Shown: positions 1 to 6,049 of the stretch, in pieces | How the letters are laid out: each line of letters begins with the position of its first letter | Numbering within the stretch: the stretch's first letter is position 1 | Source: an uncultured Erysipelotrichaceae bacterium | GTDB lineage: Bacteria; Bacillota_I; Bacilli_A; Erysipelotrichales; Erysipelotrichaceae | NCBI GenBank assembly: GCA_905201565.1 | Contig: CAJKOS010000036.1 | Span: forward strand, 1 to 13,333 | Length of the DNA: 13,333 nt | Direction of reading: 5' to 3' | Position numbers and translations under genes: made by a program | The notes under the pieces: model-generated | The model's input: the letters and a program-made list of their open reading frames with translations, nothing else | What the model was told of the DNA's origin: nothing | Databases searched by the model: none

Positions 1-738
1 ACATGTCTGCAATGTCACAAAGTGATCTGCAGATGTCACGGTTACACCTGTATTGTACAGGGATCTGTTCACCATGAGGTCATAGAAACCATTCCAGGAA
101 GCTTCATCGAAGTTTCCATATTCATAGTGCACATTCTGGGTGCGGGTATCATAGTCCGCCACCGCACATACCGTATAGTCCCTCACCTCATTTTCAAGAT
201 ACAGGTGGAAGGTCTTGTTGGCTTCATAGTTTGCCTGGTTTTTGAGCTGTTCGAGCGGAGAGAACATCAATGATGCATCGGAGTAGATGTAGTGACCATA
301 GATGGTGATGTTTGTTCCATTGAGGTCCTGCTGTGCATCCTGAAAGATGGTGCCATTGACATCATACTGCTTATAGAAGTTTCTTCTGAGATAGCTGTCA
401 TTTGTCTCACCCTGCACAACGGTCACATTGAGAAGGCCGCTGTCAAACACAAGCCAGCCGATGAAATCATCATTCTGGGCTAATGTTTCATTAAACATTG
501 TCTCATACTGTGTCTCGACTTCCGGGGCTGCAGAAACTTCCGGAATGACCCTGAGACTTGTTTCGGTCTGTACTTTTTTCGCATTGGCATTATTGACATA
601 GATCTTGATGATCTGATAACCAGAGAATGCACAAATGCACAACAATACGACAAGCAGTACGTTATATACCGCATTCTTCAACTTTTTCTTTTTTTTCTTC
701 TTACTTTTCTTTATTTCTTTGTTTTCTGTGTTTGTCAT
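1..738 (-). CDS. srtB: Class B sortase, 3' end cut by the window edge
   Basis: Cysteine transpeptidase of the SrtB family, which would anchor surface proteins to peptidoglycan on the outer face of the membrane. The 246 residues visible start at an ATG (736-738) preceded by GAGGTG. Residues 7-21 are very lysine-rich (seven consecutive Lys at 13-19), followed by a hydrophobic membrane anchor at about 24-46, so the topology is N-in with the catalytic domain outside. The sortase fold follows, with DDFIGWL near 90-96, the catalytic His in ITIYGHY (H149) and the catalytic Cys in VTLQTC. That Cys (C246) is the very last codon in the window, so the final strand with the catalytic Arg is not visible. 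No LPxTG/NPxTN-type substrate gene is seen nearby. The class B assignment rests on the YGH and TLQTC contexts and on the spacing between them. It could also be a class B variant of pilin-assembly type. Confidence 0.88.
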   Translation of the reverse strand, partial: MTNTENKEIKKSKKKKKKKLKNAVYNVLLVVLLCICAFSGYQIIKIYVNNANAKKVQTETSLRVIPEVSAAPEVETQYETMFNETLAQNDDFIGWLVFDSGLLNVTVVQGETNDSYLRRNFYKQYDVNGTIFQDAQQDLNGTNITIYGHYIYSDASLMFSPLEQLKNQANYEANKTFHLYLENEVRDYTVCAVADYDTRTQNVHYEYGNFDEASWNGFYDLMVNRSLYNTGVTVTSADHFVTLQTC

Positions 739-762
739 TTCGTTCACCTCAGAACAACAAAG

Positions 763-768
763 ATCATA
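763..768 (-). promoter_or_regulatory. Possible extended -10 promoter for the sortase gene
   Basis: On the minus strand TGTTATGAT reads as an extended -10 (TG, one base, then TATGAT), about 25 bases before the sortase ATG and just after the yebC terminator. There is no convincing -35, so this is tentative. Confidence 0.35.
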
Positions 769-772
769 ACAC

Positions 773-796
773 AAAAAAGACGGATAATCCGCCTTT
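773..796 (-). terminator. Rho-independent terminator of the yebC gene
   Basis: On the minus strand the hairpin GGCGGA-TTA-TCCGTC (six pairs including one G-U; flanking AAA/TTT extends it) is followed directly by a run of T. It begins two bases after the yebC stop codon and separates that gene from the sortase. Confidence 0.85.
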
Positions 797-798
797 GC

Positions 799-1530
799 TT
801 ACTCAGACACCTGAGCGTTTGTGTAGATCTTGTTGACATCGTCAACATCGTTGAGCATATCCATCAGCTTGTGGAAAGCTTCAATATCTTCTGGATTTGT
901 GAGCTCAACATATTCATTCGGCAACATTGTCACTTCGCATCTGTCGAACTTGACATCTTCACCGAGGAAGTTTTCCAGCGCTTCCTGTGCTTTGCCGAAA
1001 TCAGAATAGGATGTCTTGACGGTCATTTCGCCTTCTTCCACACTGATATCCTGTACATCAACTTCCGCTTCCATGAGGACATCGAGCATCTTTTCATCAT
1101 CCTCATAAGGGAATTCGAAAATACCTACTTCCTCATAGTTATAGGAAACGCCACCGGCATTGACAAGCTTTGCCCCATGGCACTTGTTGAAACATGTCTT
1201 AACGTTCGTATAAGAACGGTTTGTGTTGTCAGTCAGACAATCGATGATGAGTGTGCTTCCGCCTGGACCAAAGCCTTCATAGCGTGCCTCATCATAGCTT
1301 TCATCAGTTCCACCCTTTGCCTTGTCAATTGCTCTTTTGATGACATCAGCAGGTACCTGATTGGACTTTGCTTCAGCAATCTTTCTCTTCAGTGTGAGGT
1401 TCATATCCGGGTCAGGAACACCACTCTTGGCTGCAATATACAGCTCTTTACCAAATCTGGAATACAGTTTTGACTTCATTGCCGCGGTCTTTGCCATTGA
1501 AGCTGCGCGGACTTCATGTGCTCTTCCCAT
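799..1530 (-). CDS. yebC: YebC/TACO1-family protein (YeeI/YeeN-like, YebC2 type)
   Basis: A cytosolic protein of the YebC/PmpR/TACO1 family. The family was long annotated as a transcription regulator. Recent work on bacterial members, recalled rather than checked, points to a translation role in relieving ribosome stalling, notably at proline-rich stretches. The 243 residues match the usual length (about 240). Family landmarks are MGRAHEVRAASMAKTAAMKS at the N-terminus, PDPDMNLTLKRKIAEAK near 40-56, VIKRAIDKAKGG near 63-74, YEGFGPGGS near 84-92 and the acidic EAEVDVQDISVEEGEM stretch near 153-168. The start near MGR and the GFGPGGS region look closer to the YeeN/YeeI branch than to canonical E. 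coli YebC. The start is fixed by AGGAGG just upstream. The gene is monocistronic between its own promoter and terminator. Confidence 0.93.
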   Translation of the reverse strand: MGRAHEVRAASMAKTAAMKSKLYSRFGKELYIAAKSGVPDPDMNLTLKRKIAEAKSNQVPADVIKRAIDKAKGGTDESYDEARYEGFGPGGSTLIIDCLTDNTNRSYTNVKTCFNKCHGAKLVNAGGVSYNYEEVGIFEFPYEDDEKMLDVLMEAEVDVQDISVEEGEMTVKTSYSDFGKAQEALENFLGEDVKFDRCEVTMLPNEYVELTNPEDIEAFHKLMDMLNDVDDVNKIYTNAQVSE

Positions 1531-1556
1531 GTATATTTCCTCCTAAACACCGCTGT

Positions 1557-1585
1557 ATTATAGCAAAAACCACATTTCTTGTGAA
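1557..1585 (-). promoter_or_regulatory. Sigma-A type promoter of yebC
   Basis: Minus strand TTCACA, a 17-base spacer, then a perfect TATAAT (1557-1562). Transcription would begin about 20 bases before the yebC start, just ahead of the AGGAGG site. This is the best-matching promoter in the window. Confidence 0.8.
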
Positions 1586-1634
1586 GAAAGAATTCTGATT
1601 CTGAAGGATTCACCTGTTGTTCAGAAAAACTACG

Positions 1635-1662
1635 TTGCAATTTCAAACCGGACAGCTATTCT
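1635..1662 (+). promoter_or_regulatory. Weak candidate promoter for the lipoprotein gene
   Basis: TTGCAA (1635-1640), a 16-base spacer, then TATTCT (1657-1662). Transcription would start just before the AGAGGTG ribosome binding site. The rest of the 154-base gap back to yebC holds the yebC promoter and no other clear element. Confidence 0.3.
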
Positions 1663-1684
1663 CATCATGAAAAGAGGTGTAAAC

Positions 1685-1999
1685 ATGCGGCGTATCCATT
1701 ATCTCTTTCTGCTTGTTGCCCTGCTTGCAGGATGCGCAAACAGCAATACAGAAGAAATGGTATCCAATACGGTCTATGGTACGGTCAAAGAAATCGGCGA
1801 TCAATCTTTCATCATCCAGCGAGATGATAACAAAATGGAATTCTCCGTTCCTTTTACAAGTGATGTGATGCTGCTGGATAATGATATATGCACTTCCCTT
1901 TCTGATATTCATCTCAACGATCAGCTGATGTGCACGTATACAAACGGGCAGCTGACTGTTATAGAAATCATCCATTCTGATAATCCACCCACAGATTGA
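1685..1999 (+). CDS. Small predicted lipoprotein of unknown function
   Basis: The function is not recognised. The 104-residue product begins with a basic MRR, a hydrophobic segment (residues 4-14) and a lipobox LLAGC whose Cys17 would be lipidated, so the mature protein should be tethered to the outer face of the membrane. The rest looks like alternating beta strands (NTVYGTVKEIGDQSFIIQR, then MEFSVPF and QLMCTYTNGQLTVIEII). This resembles small OB-fold or DUF5666-like extracellular domains, but that is only an impression. An in-frame ATG lies six codons upstream (1667). I prefer 1685 because AAAGAGGTG sits five bases before it and overlaps the codons after the earlier ATG. It lies 67 bases upstream of the phosphoesterase gene, on the same strand. 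Confidence 0.72.
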   Translation: MRRIHYLFLLVALLAGCANSNTEEMVSNTVYGTVKEIGDQSFIIQRDDNKMEFSVPFTSDVMLLDNDICTSLSDIHLNDQLMCTYTNGQLTVIEIIHSDNPPTD

Positions 2000-2028
2000 A
2001 AGCGCTATCTTCCCTGCTGTCGCTTTTT
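1999..2028 (+). terminator. Weak hairpin after the lipoprotein gene
   Basis: AAAGCG (1999-2004) can pair with CGCTTT (2021-2026) across a 16-base loop, followed by only two further T. The stem is short and the loop large, so read-through into the phosphoesterase gene is likely even if this is real. Confidence 0.25.
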
Positions 2029-2032
2029 GCGC

Positions 2033-2038
2033 TACAAT
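2033..2038 (+). promoter_or_regulatory. Possible -10 element for the phosphoesterase gene
   Basis: TACAAT lies about 30 bases before the start codon in the short gap between the two plus-strand genes. The -35 position holds TTCCCT, a poor match. Confidence 0.3.
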
Positions 2039-2066
2039 ATAAAAACAGAAAAGTGGGTTTGTGGAT

Positions 2067-2855
2067 ATGGCTATTTATGTAATGAGCGATTTACATGGGT
2101 GTAAAGAAGAGTTTGATCAGATGCTGGAACAGATTCAATTCAGCAGCTATGATGCTTTGTGGATTGTCGGGGATGTCTGTGACCGTGGGAATTATTCCAT
2201 TCCCCTGTTGCAGGAGATCATGTCTCATGAAAACATGCACCTGATTTTTGGCAACCATGATGTATGGCTGGCACGCTATTGCCAGGAATTGATTGATGCC
2301 AAGAAGGACAACTCCAACATCGATATGACAAATGACCTGTTGTGCTGGCTGCACTACAATGGTGGTTACCGCACAGCAGATCAGTTTATGGACCTCTCCT
2401 TCCCGGAATGCTATGACATCAAATTATATCTGGAAGACAGAATGCTCTATAAATACCTGACGGTGCATGGCAAGAAGTTCCTGCTCGTCCATGCCGGTTT
2501 ATCAGAACAATATATGCATCCGGACACAAGGATGTCTGAAGTACCACCACAGATTCTCGTATGGAGTCATGTGGACATCGAAACAAATCCATTTGAAGAC
2601 TGCACGATGATTGTCGGTCATACACCAACTTTCATGTATGCCCCAAATTATGATGGCAAAATCGTTCATAGTCCCGGTGACAAGACCATCCACATCGACT
2701 GTGGCTGCGCTTATGGCAGAACACTTGGGTGTCTTCGCCTGGATGATATGAAAGAATTCTATGTCAAGAGCACTTATCCATATGTCAAATTCTATTCTGA
2801 TGAGTTCCTCAAGGAATGGCAGCAGATGGAAGAGATGGCAGACAAGGATATCTGA
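2067..2855 (+). CDS. PPP-type metallophosphoesterase (serine/threonine phosphatase-like)
   Basis: A dinuclear-metal phosphoesterase of the calcineurin/PPP superfamily, the group that contains bacterial PrpE, ApaH and Ser/Thr phosphatases. In its 262 residues the metal motifs appear in order: SDLHG (D8, H10), GDVCDRG (D36, D39, R40), FGNHD (N63, H64), VHAGL (H142) and VGHTP (H185). The substrate cannot be told from the sequence; phosphoprotein or dinucleoside polyphosphate are both possible for this group. The start is slightly uncertain: an in-frame GTG at 2061 lies two codons upstream, but ATG 2067 gives the family-typical MAIYVMSDLHG beginning. No strong ribosome binding site serves either, although a GTGGG stretch lies 9 bases before the ATG. 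The stop codon overlaps the first base of a strong terminator. It may be co-expressed with the lipoprotein upstream. Confidence 0.87.
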   Translation: MAIYVMSDLHGCKEEFDQMLEQIQFSSYDALWIVGDVCDRGNYSIPLLQEIMSHENMHLIFGNHDVWLARYCQELIDAKKDNSNIDMTNDLLCWLHYNGGYRTADQFMDLSFPECYDIKLYLEDRMLYKYLTVHGKKFLLVHAGLSEQYMHPDTRMSEVPPQILVWSHVDIETNPFEDCTMIVGHTPTFMYAPNYDGKIVHSPGDKTIHIDCGCAYGRTLGCLRLDDMKEFYVKSTYPYVKFYSDEFLKEWQQMEEMADKDI

Positions 2856-2879
2856 CACTCCCTTATGGGAGTGTTTTTT
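2855..2879 (+). terminator. Strong terminator after the phosphoesterase gene
   Basis: ACACTCCC-TTAT-GGGAGTGT, an eight-pair perfect stem with a four-base loop, is followed by a six-T run. It starts within the stop codon. Confidence 0.93.
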
Positions 2880-2884
2880 CATAC

Positions 2885-2915
2885 AAAAAAGGAAGTCACC
2901 TTATCGATGACTCCC
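2885..2915 (-). terminator. Terminator of the ptsI operon
   Basis: On the minus strand GGGAGTCATC and GGTGACTTCC form a ten-pair stem with two G-U pairs and a five-base loop, followed by six T. It starts 11 bases past the ptsI stop and abuts the convergent plus-strand terminator. Confidence 0.88.
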
Positions 2916-2926
2916 TGTAACAGCAA

Positions 2927-4633
2927 TTAAGCAATTGTCTTTTTGACAAGTTCAGTAACTTCTTCCATTGTGTCCATGCCAACTGCTTCTTCAGCAAGCT
3001 TCTTCATCTCTTCATAGTTGAGACCATTGATCATCTTGCGGGCACGCAGAATGGATGTAGCACTCATGGAGAACTCATCGAGGCCAAGACCGAGCAGAAT
3101 CGGTGCAGCAAGTTCATCACCTGCCATCTCACCGCACATACCGCACCACTTGCCATTCTTATGAGCACCATCAATTGTCATCTTGACAAGACGGAGAATG
3201 GAAGGATTGAGCGGCTGATACAGATAAGATACCGGCTGGCTCATACGGTCAGCAGCCATAGAGTACTGAATGAGGTCGTTTGTACCGATGGAGAAGAAGT
3301 CAGCATACTTGGAGAGCTGATCAGCAAGTACAGCAGCTGCAGGAATTTCGATCATGCAGCCGACTTCGACATCGTCACCAACCTTGACGCCTTCAGCGAT
3401 GAGCTTTGCACGTTCTTCATCATAAACACCCTTTGCTTCCTTGAATTCATTAACAGTAGCAATCATCGGGAACATGATGCAGAGGTGTCCATAAGCAGAT
3501 GCACGAAGGAGGGCTCTGAGCTGCACACGGAAGATATCCTTTCTCATGAGGCAGAAACGGACAGCGCGGACGCCGAGGAACGGATTCATCTCTTCATCGA
3601 ATGTGTAGTAGTTGAGCTTCTTGTCACCACCGATATCCAGTGTACGGATAACAACCGGCTTGCCGTTCATGCCTTCAAGTACTGCCTTGTATGCAGCAAA
3701 CTGTGTTTCTTCATCCGGGAAGTCGTTTTCGCTCTTCATGTACAGGAATTCTGTTCTGAAAAGACCAACACCTTCACCACCGTTGTTCAATACGCCTTCA
3801 ACATCTGCAGGGGAACCGATATTGCCGACGAGCAATACCTTGTGTCCGTCTGTAGAAACAGATGGCTGATCCTTGAGAGCCTTGAGAGCTTCCTTTTCCT
3901 TTGCGAACTCTTCAGCCTTCTTCTCATATTCAGCAACCTGTTCATCGGTTGGATTGAGAATGACTTCACCATTGATGGCATCGAGAATGACTCTGTCACC
4001 AGCATTAGCAGCCTCAAGAATACCTGTAACACCAACAACAGCAGGAATTTCAAGAGATCTTGCCATGATGGCACTGTGGCTTGTACGGCCACCGATTTCA
4101 GTAGCGAAGCCCTTAGCATAGTCCTTGTTCAAAGAACCTGTATCGGATGGTGTGAGATCCTTTGCAACGATGATGACCGGTTCATCAAGAGTAGCCAGGT
4201 TAGGAATCTCCTTGCCTGTCAGATTGCAGAGAAGACGGAAAGATACGTCCTTGATATCTGCAGCTCTTCCTCTCATGTACTCATCATCCATGGATTCGAA
4301 CATGGAAACCATCATCTTGGAAACGCTGTCTGCAGCATATTCTGCATTGACTTTGTTATCCTTGATTTCATTTTCCATCATAGAACGGAATTCCGGATCG
4401 TTAGCCATTGTCAGATGTGCATCGAAAATTGCGAGTTCCTCTTCCTTGAGGCTCTTGGAAGCAACTTCCTTGATCTTTTCAATGTCAGCGACCGTCTTTG
4501 TGAAAGCCTCATCGAGCTTCTTCAGTTCTGCATCAGGTTCAGCATCCACCTTCTGGATGTCAAGAAGCGGCTGAACGAGCTTGTAGACTTTTGCAACAGC
4601 AATACCTTGTGAAGCAGCAATACCCTTAAGCAT
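2927..4633 (-). CDS. ptsI: Phosphotransferase system Enzyme I (PEP-protein phosphotransferase)
   Basis: Cytosolic first enzyme of the sugar PTS, which takes phosphate from phosphoenolpyruvate onto its own His and passes it to HPr. The 568 residues are full length for the family. The N-terminal and swivelling phospho-His domain has the active site GGRTSHSAIMAR (H186). The C-terminal PEP-binding barrel carries LFRTEFLY (R293), VIRTLDIGGDKK (R330), MIEIP (E429), GTNDLIQY (D453) and GMCGEMAGD (C500); all expected catalytic and substrate residues are present. AAGGAGG lies eight bases before the ATG and falls inside the last codons of the ACP-like gene. The two genes overlap by eight bases, so translation is probably coupled. 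No HPr gene (ptsH), the usual partner, is in the window. The unit ends in a strong terminator. Confidence 0.98.
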   Translation of the reverse strand: MLKGIAASQGIAVAKVYKLVQPLLDIQKVDAEPDAELKKLDEAFTKTVADIEKIKEVASKSLKEEELAIFDAHLTMANDPEFRSMMENEIKDNKVNAEYAADSVSKMMVSMFESMDDEYMRGRAADIKDVSFRLLCNLTGKEIPNLATLDEPVIIVAKDLTPSDTGSLNKDYAKGFATEIGGRTSHSAIMARSLEIPAVVGVTGILEAANAGDRVILDAINGEVILNPTDEQVAEYEKKAEEFAKEKEALKALKDQPSVSTDGHKVLLVGNIGSPADVEGVLNNGGEGVGLFRTEFLYMKSENDFPDEETQFAAYKAVLEGMNGKPVVIRTLDIGGDKKLNYYTFDEEMNPFLGVRAVRFCLMRKDIFRVQLRALLRASAYGHLCIMFPMIATVNEFKEAKGVYDEERAKLIAEGVKVGDDVEVGCMIEIPAAAVLADQLSKYADFFSIGTNDLIQYSMAADRMSQPVSYLYQPLNPSILRLVKMTIDGAHKNGKWCGMCGEMAGDELAAPILLGLGLDEFSMSATSILRARKMINGLNYEEMKKLAEEAVGMDTMEEVTELVKKTIA

Positions 4634-4883
4634 TTGTTAATTCCTCCTTAGACCCTTCACTGATGATATCCAGTACATCTTTCATATTGCGAATACGGAA
4701 CATTTCCTCATCAGCAATGACGACATCAAACTTCTCTTCCACCTTCAGCAGAAAATCAACAATCTCATAAGAATCCATACCCAGTTCCTCAAAAGTTGTT
4801 AACGAGCTGTAAGTGGTTCCATTATTGGTCCCACTGTCAATGATTTCCTGCAGATACGCTAGGCAATTTACTGGACATTTCAT
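4626..4883 (-). CDS. Acyl-carrier-protein-like protein coupled to ptsI
   Basis: An 85-residue protein with the ACP four-helix pattern: helix 1 near LAYLQEIIDSG (9-18), the phosphopantetheine attachment motif ELGMDSYE with S38, the recognition helix IVDFLLKVEEKFDVVIADEE (41-60) and a last helix NMKDVLDIISEG. The Ser and the acidic helix are intact, so modification to the holo form is expected; the acyl cargo is unknown. It lies 19 bases after a small HTH-like gene and overlaps ptsI by eight bases. The loop after helix 1 (GTNNGTTYSSLT) differs from housekeeping AcpP, so this is probably a second, specialised ACP. The start is uncertain: no ribosome binding site precedes the ATG at 4883, whereas an AAGG site is well spaced for an out-of-frame ATG at 4899. 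Confidence 0.85.
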   Translation of the reverse strand: MKCPVNCLAYLQEIIDSGTNNGTTYSSLTTFEELGMDSYEIVDFLLKVEEKFDVVIADEEMFRIRNMKDVLDIISEGSKEELTNA

Positions 4884-4899
4884 AATGAAATTTTAACAT
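4837..4899 (-). other. Short out-of-frame reading frame over the ACP-like gene start
   Basis: ATG at 4899 has an AAGG ribosome binding site seven bases upstream (at the end of the preceding gene) and opens a 20-codon frame that starts MLKFHYEM. It runs across the presumed ACP-like start in another frame and stops at 4837. It may be a leader peptide that governs ACP translation, or it may be chance. No known peptide is recognised. Confidence 0.25.
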
Positions 4900-4902
4900 C
4901 GT

Positions 4903-5211
4903 TTACCCTTGAAGGCAATGGAGAAACTCACGTACTGCATCTCTTCTCACCCTGTAGTACCGCGATTTGGAAAAGTATCCGACATACCATTTCGGTGTGC
5001 TGTTTTTCAGATACTCATTGATGATGACATGGCGCGTATCGCTGCTGCAATCCATAACGGTCCTGTCAATCATATAGACGTAATCACGATCTTTGTCATA
5101 CGTCTCCGACGACTCACCAAGGTGCTGCAGGATGTCCATCCGGCGTCTTGATCTTCGGTAAGCTTTCCCAAGATACTGCATAATTGTTTCTTCCTCTTCA
5201 TAGGTTTTCAT
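4903..5211 (-). CDS. Small HTH-like protein of unknown function (possibly MG284/MPN403 family)
   Basis: A 102-residue product with no certain assignment. The N-terminal third is charged (acidic 5-8, then the basic run RRSRRR at 19-24). The C-terminal part, VIINEYLKN near 62-70 and YFSKSRYYRVRRDAVREFL at 79-97, has the look of a sigma region 4 or ArpU-type helix-turn-helix with an S-x-x-x-Y-R-x-R-R-x-A recognition helix. From memory it also resembles the small Erysipelotrichia/Mollicutes proteins named MG284/MPN403 family; this is unchecked. An in-frame GTG at 5229 is the first possible start. I prefer ATG 5211 because GGAGG lies 11 bases before it, within the longer frame. It is the first gene of the apparent operon with the ACP-like gene and ptsI. 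Confidence 0.62.
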   Translation of the reverse strand: MKTYEEEETIMQYLGKAYRRSRRRMDILQHLGESSETYDKDRDYVYMIDRTVMDCSSDTRHVIINEYLKNSTPKWYVGYFSKSRYYRVRRDAVREFLHCLQG

Positions 5212-5246
5212 AGTATTTTCTTCCTCCACTACAATTTCTATAGTGC

Positions 5247-5273
5247 ATCATACGCAATACTCCACATACTCAA
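5247..5273 (-). promoter_or_regulatory. Low-confidence promoter for the HTH/ACP/ptsI operon
   Basis: Minus strand TTGAGT, a 15-base spacer, then TATGAT (5247-5252), 36 bases before the ATG at 5211. The spacer is shorter than optimal. The 172-base gap 5212-5383 holds this candidate, the operon's ribosome binding site and the hpf terminator, and nothing else that I recognise. Confidence 0.25.
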
Positions 5274-5343
5274 GAAAAAGCTCCATAAATTCATACAATT
5301 TCAGCCCGCAATTTTACAAAAATGCCACTGTGCGTGGAAAAAG

Positions 5344-5371
5344 AAAAAAAGAACTGCAGCTCCTGCAGTCC
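5344..5371 (-). terminator. Terminator of hpf
   Basis: Minus strand GGACTGCAG-GAG-CTGCAGTTC forms a nine-pair stem (one G-U), followed by a T-rich run that continues for more than ten bases. It starts 12 bases after the hpf stop. Confidence 0.9.
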
Positions 5372-5383
5372 TTTCAGATCCTC

Positions 5384-5914
5384 TCAACTGTCTACTTCAA
5401 TCAGACCGTAGCTGTTATCTCTGCGGCGGTAAACAACAGAAATCTTTCCGGATTCCACATCGGTATAGATGTAGAAGTCATGGTTGGAAAGTTCCATCTG
5501 CATGATCGCCTCATCGAGGTCCAGCTTATCTGCTGTGATCGACTTTGTCTTGACCGGGATTTCTTCCCTTGTTTCTTCTTCAATTTCTTCATTGACAAAG
5601 GAAACAGCCAGATTTTCGCGATGTCTTCTTGAAAGTCTTGTCTTCTGCTTGCGAATCTGTCCTTCCAGCTTGTCGATCGCAAGATCCACTGCAGCATAGA
5701 AGTCATCATTCACAACTTCTGTACGCAAAAGACCAATCTTGGTAGGAATTGTAACCTCTACTTTCTGAGAGTTCGGATATACACGGGCAACTACCCGCGC
5801 AATGGTATTTGGATCGATGATGAGATACTTGTCGAGAATAGCGAGCTTATCTTCGATCTTTCCTTTCATTGCCTCCGTAACTGTAATGTTTTTTCCAATG
5901 ATTTCAAACCGCAT
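5384..5914 (-). CDS. hpf: Ribosome hibernation promoting factor, long form
   Basis: Binds the 30S decoding region and dimerises 70S ribosomes into inactive 100S particles in stationary phase or stress. The 176 residues contain the HPF/RaiA (S30AE) domain at about 1-95 (MRFEIIGKNITVTEAMKGKI, then KVEVTIPTKIGLLRTEV, FYAAVDLAIDKLEGQIRKQK and a basic KTRLSRRHR). A linker rich in Glu (109-117) and the C-terminal dimerisation domain follow (about 118-176: KTKSITADKLDLDEAIMQM, NHDFYIYTD, VVYRRRDNSYGLIE). The second domain marks the long form found in most Bacillota. The start is fixed by AGGAGGTG seven bases before ATG 5914; earlier in-frame codons read through non-coding leader. It has its own promoter, a leader of about 75-80 bases and its own terminator. 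Confidence 0.95.
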   Translation of the reverse strand: MRFEIIGKNITVTEAMKGKIEDKLAILDKYLIIDPNTIARVVARVYPNSQKVEVTIPTKIGLLRTEVVNDDFYAAVDLAIDKLEGQIRKQKTRLSRRHRENLAVSFVNEEIEEETREEIPVKTKSITADKLDLDEAIMQMELSNHDFYIYTDVESGKISVVYRRRDNSYGLIEVDS

Positions 5915-5943
5915 ATGTGACACCTCCTGTCTATATGAGCATT

Positions 5944-6008
5944 GCGGTATATTGCAGAATAATGATGGAGAATTCACATGATCTTTCTTCCTGTCTTTAT
6001 TATACCGC
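5944..6008. repeat. Inverted repeat GCGGTATA/TATACCGC flanking the hpf leader
   Basis: GCGGTATA (5944-5951) and its exact reverse complement TATACCGC (6001-6008) are 49 bases apart. The right arm overlaps the hpf -10 element (5999-6004) and the left arm lies in the 5' leader. It may be a paired operator or chance; because one arm is upstream of the transcription start, it cannot be a simple RNA hairpin. Confidence 0.4.
5999..6004 (-). promoter_or_regulatory. -10 element of the hpf promoter
   Basis: A perfect TATAAT on the minus strand lies just beyond the upstream terminator, about 85 bases before the hpf start. The -35 position (GTGGTC with a 17-base spacer) is not a sigma-A match, so an activator or another sigma factor may be involved. 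Confidence 0.55.
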
Positions 6009-6014
6009 GAATTC

Positions 6015-6049
6015 AAAAAAAGACCACCGGTGAGAATCACTCAGTGATC
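6015..6049 (-). terminator. Terminator of the DUF2779 gene
   Basis: Minus strand GATCACTG-A-GTGA, loop TTC, TCAC-CGGTGGTC: twelve pairs (two G-U) with one bulged A, followed by seven T. The stem includes the gene's TGA stop codon. Confidence 0.88.

Noticed and set aside
871..1473. A 200-codon plus-strand open frame opposite yebC
   Set aside because: It is fully contained antisense to the YebC-family gene and has no ribosome binding site or recognisable domain.
1601..1628. Inverted repeat TTCTGAA/TTCAGAA between yebC and the lipoprotein gene
   Set aside because: A seven-pair stem with a 14-base loop and no U-tract is too weak to call a terminator or regulator.
3161..4612. A 483-codon open frame on the plus strand opposite ptsI
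   Set aside because: It is antisense to an unmistakable Enzyme I gene with all catalytic residues, has no ribosome binding site and shows no protein-family features; long antisense frames are expected opposite genes with this codon bias.
5915..6040. N-terminal extension of hpf to an ATG at 6040
   Set aside because: The added 42 residues would run through the promoter and the upstream terminator, while the ATG at 5914 has an excellent AGGAGGTG and a canonical HPF beginning.
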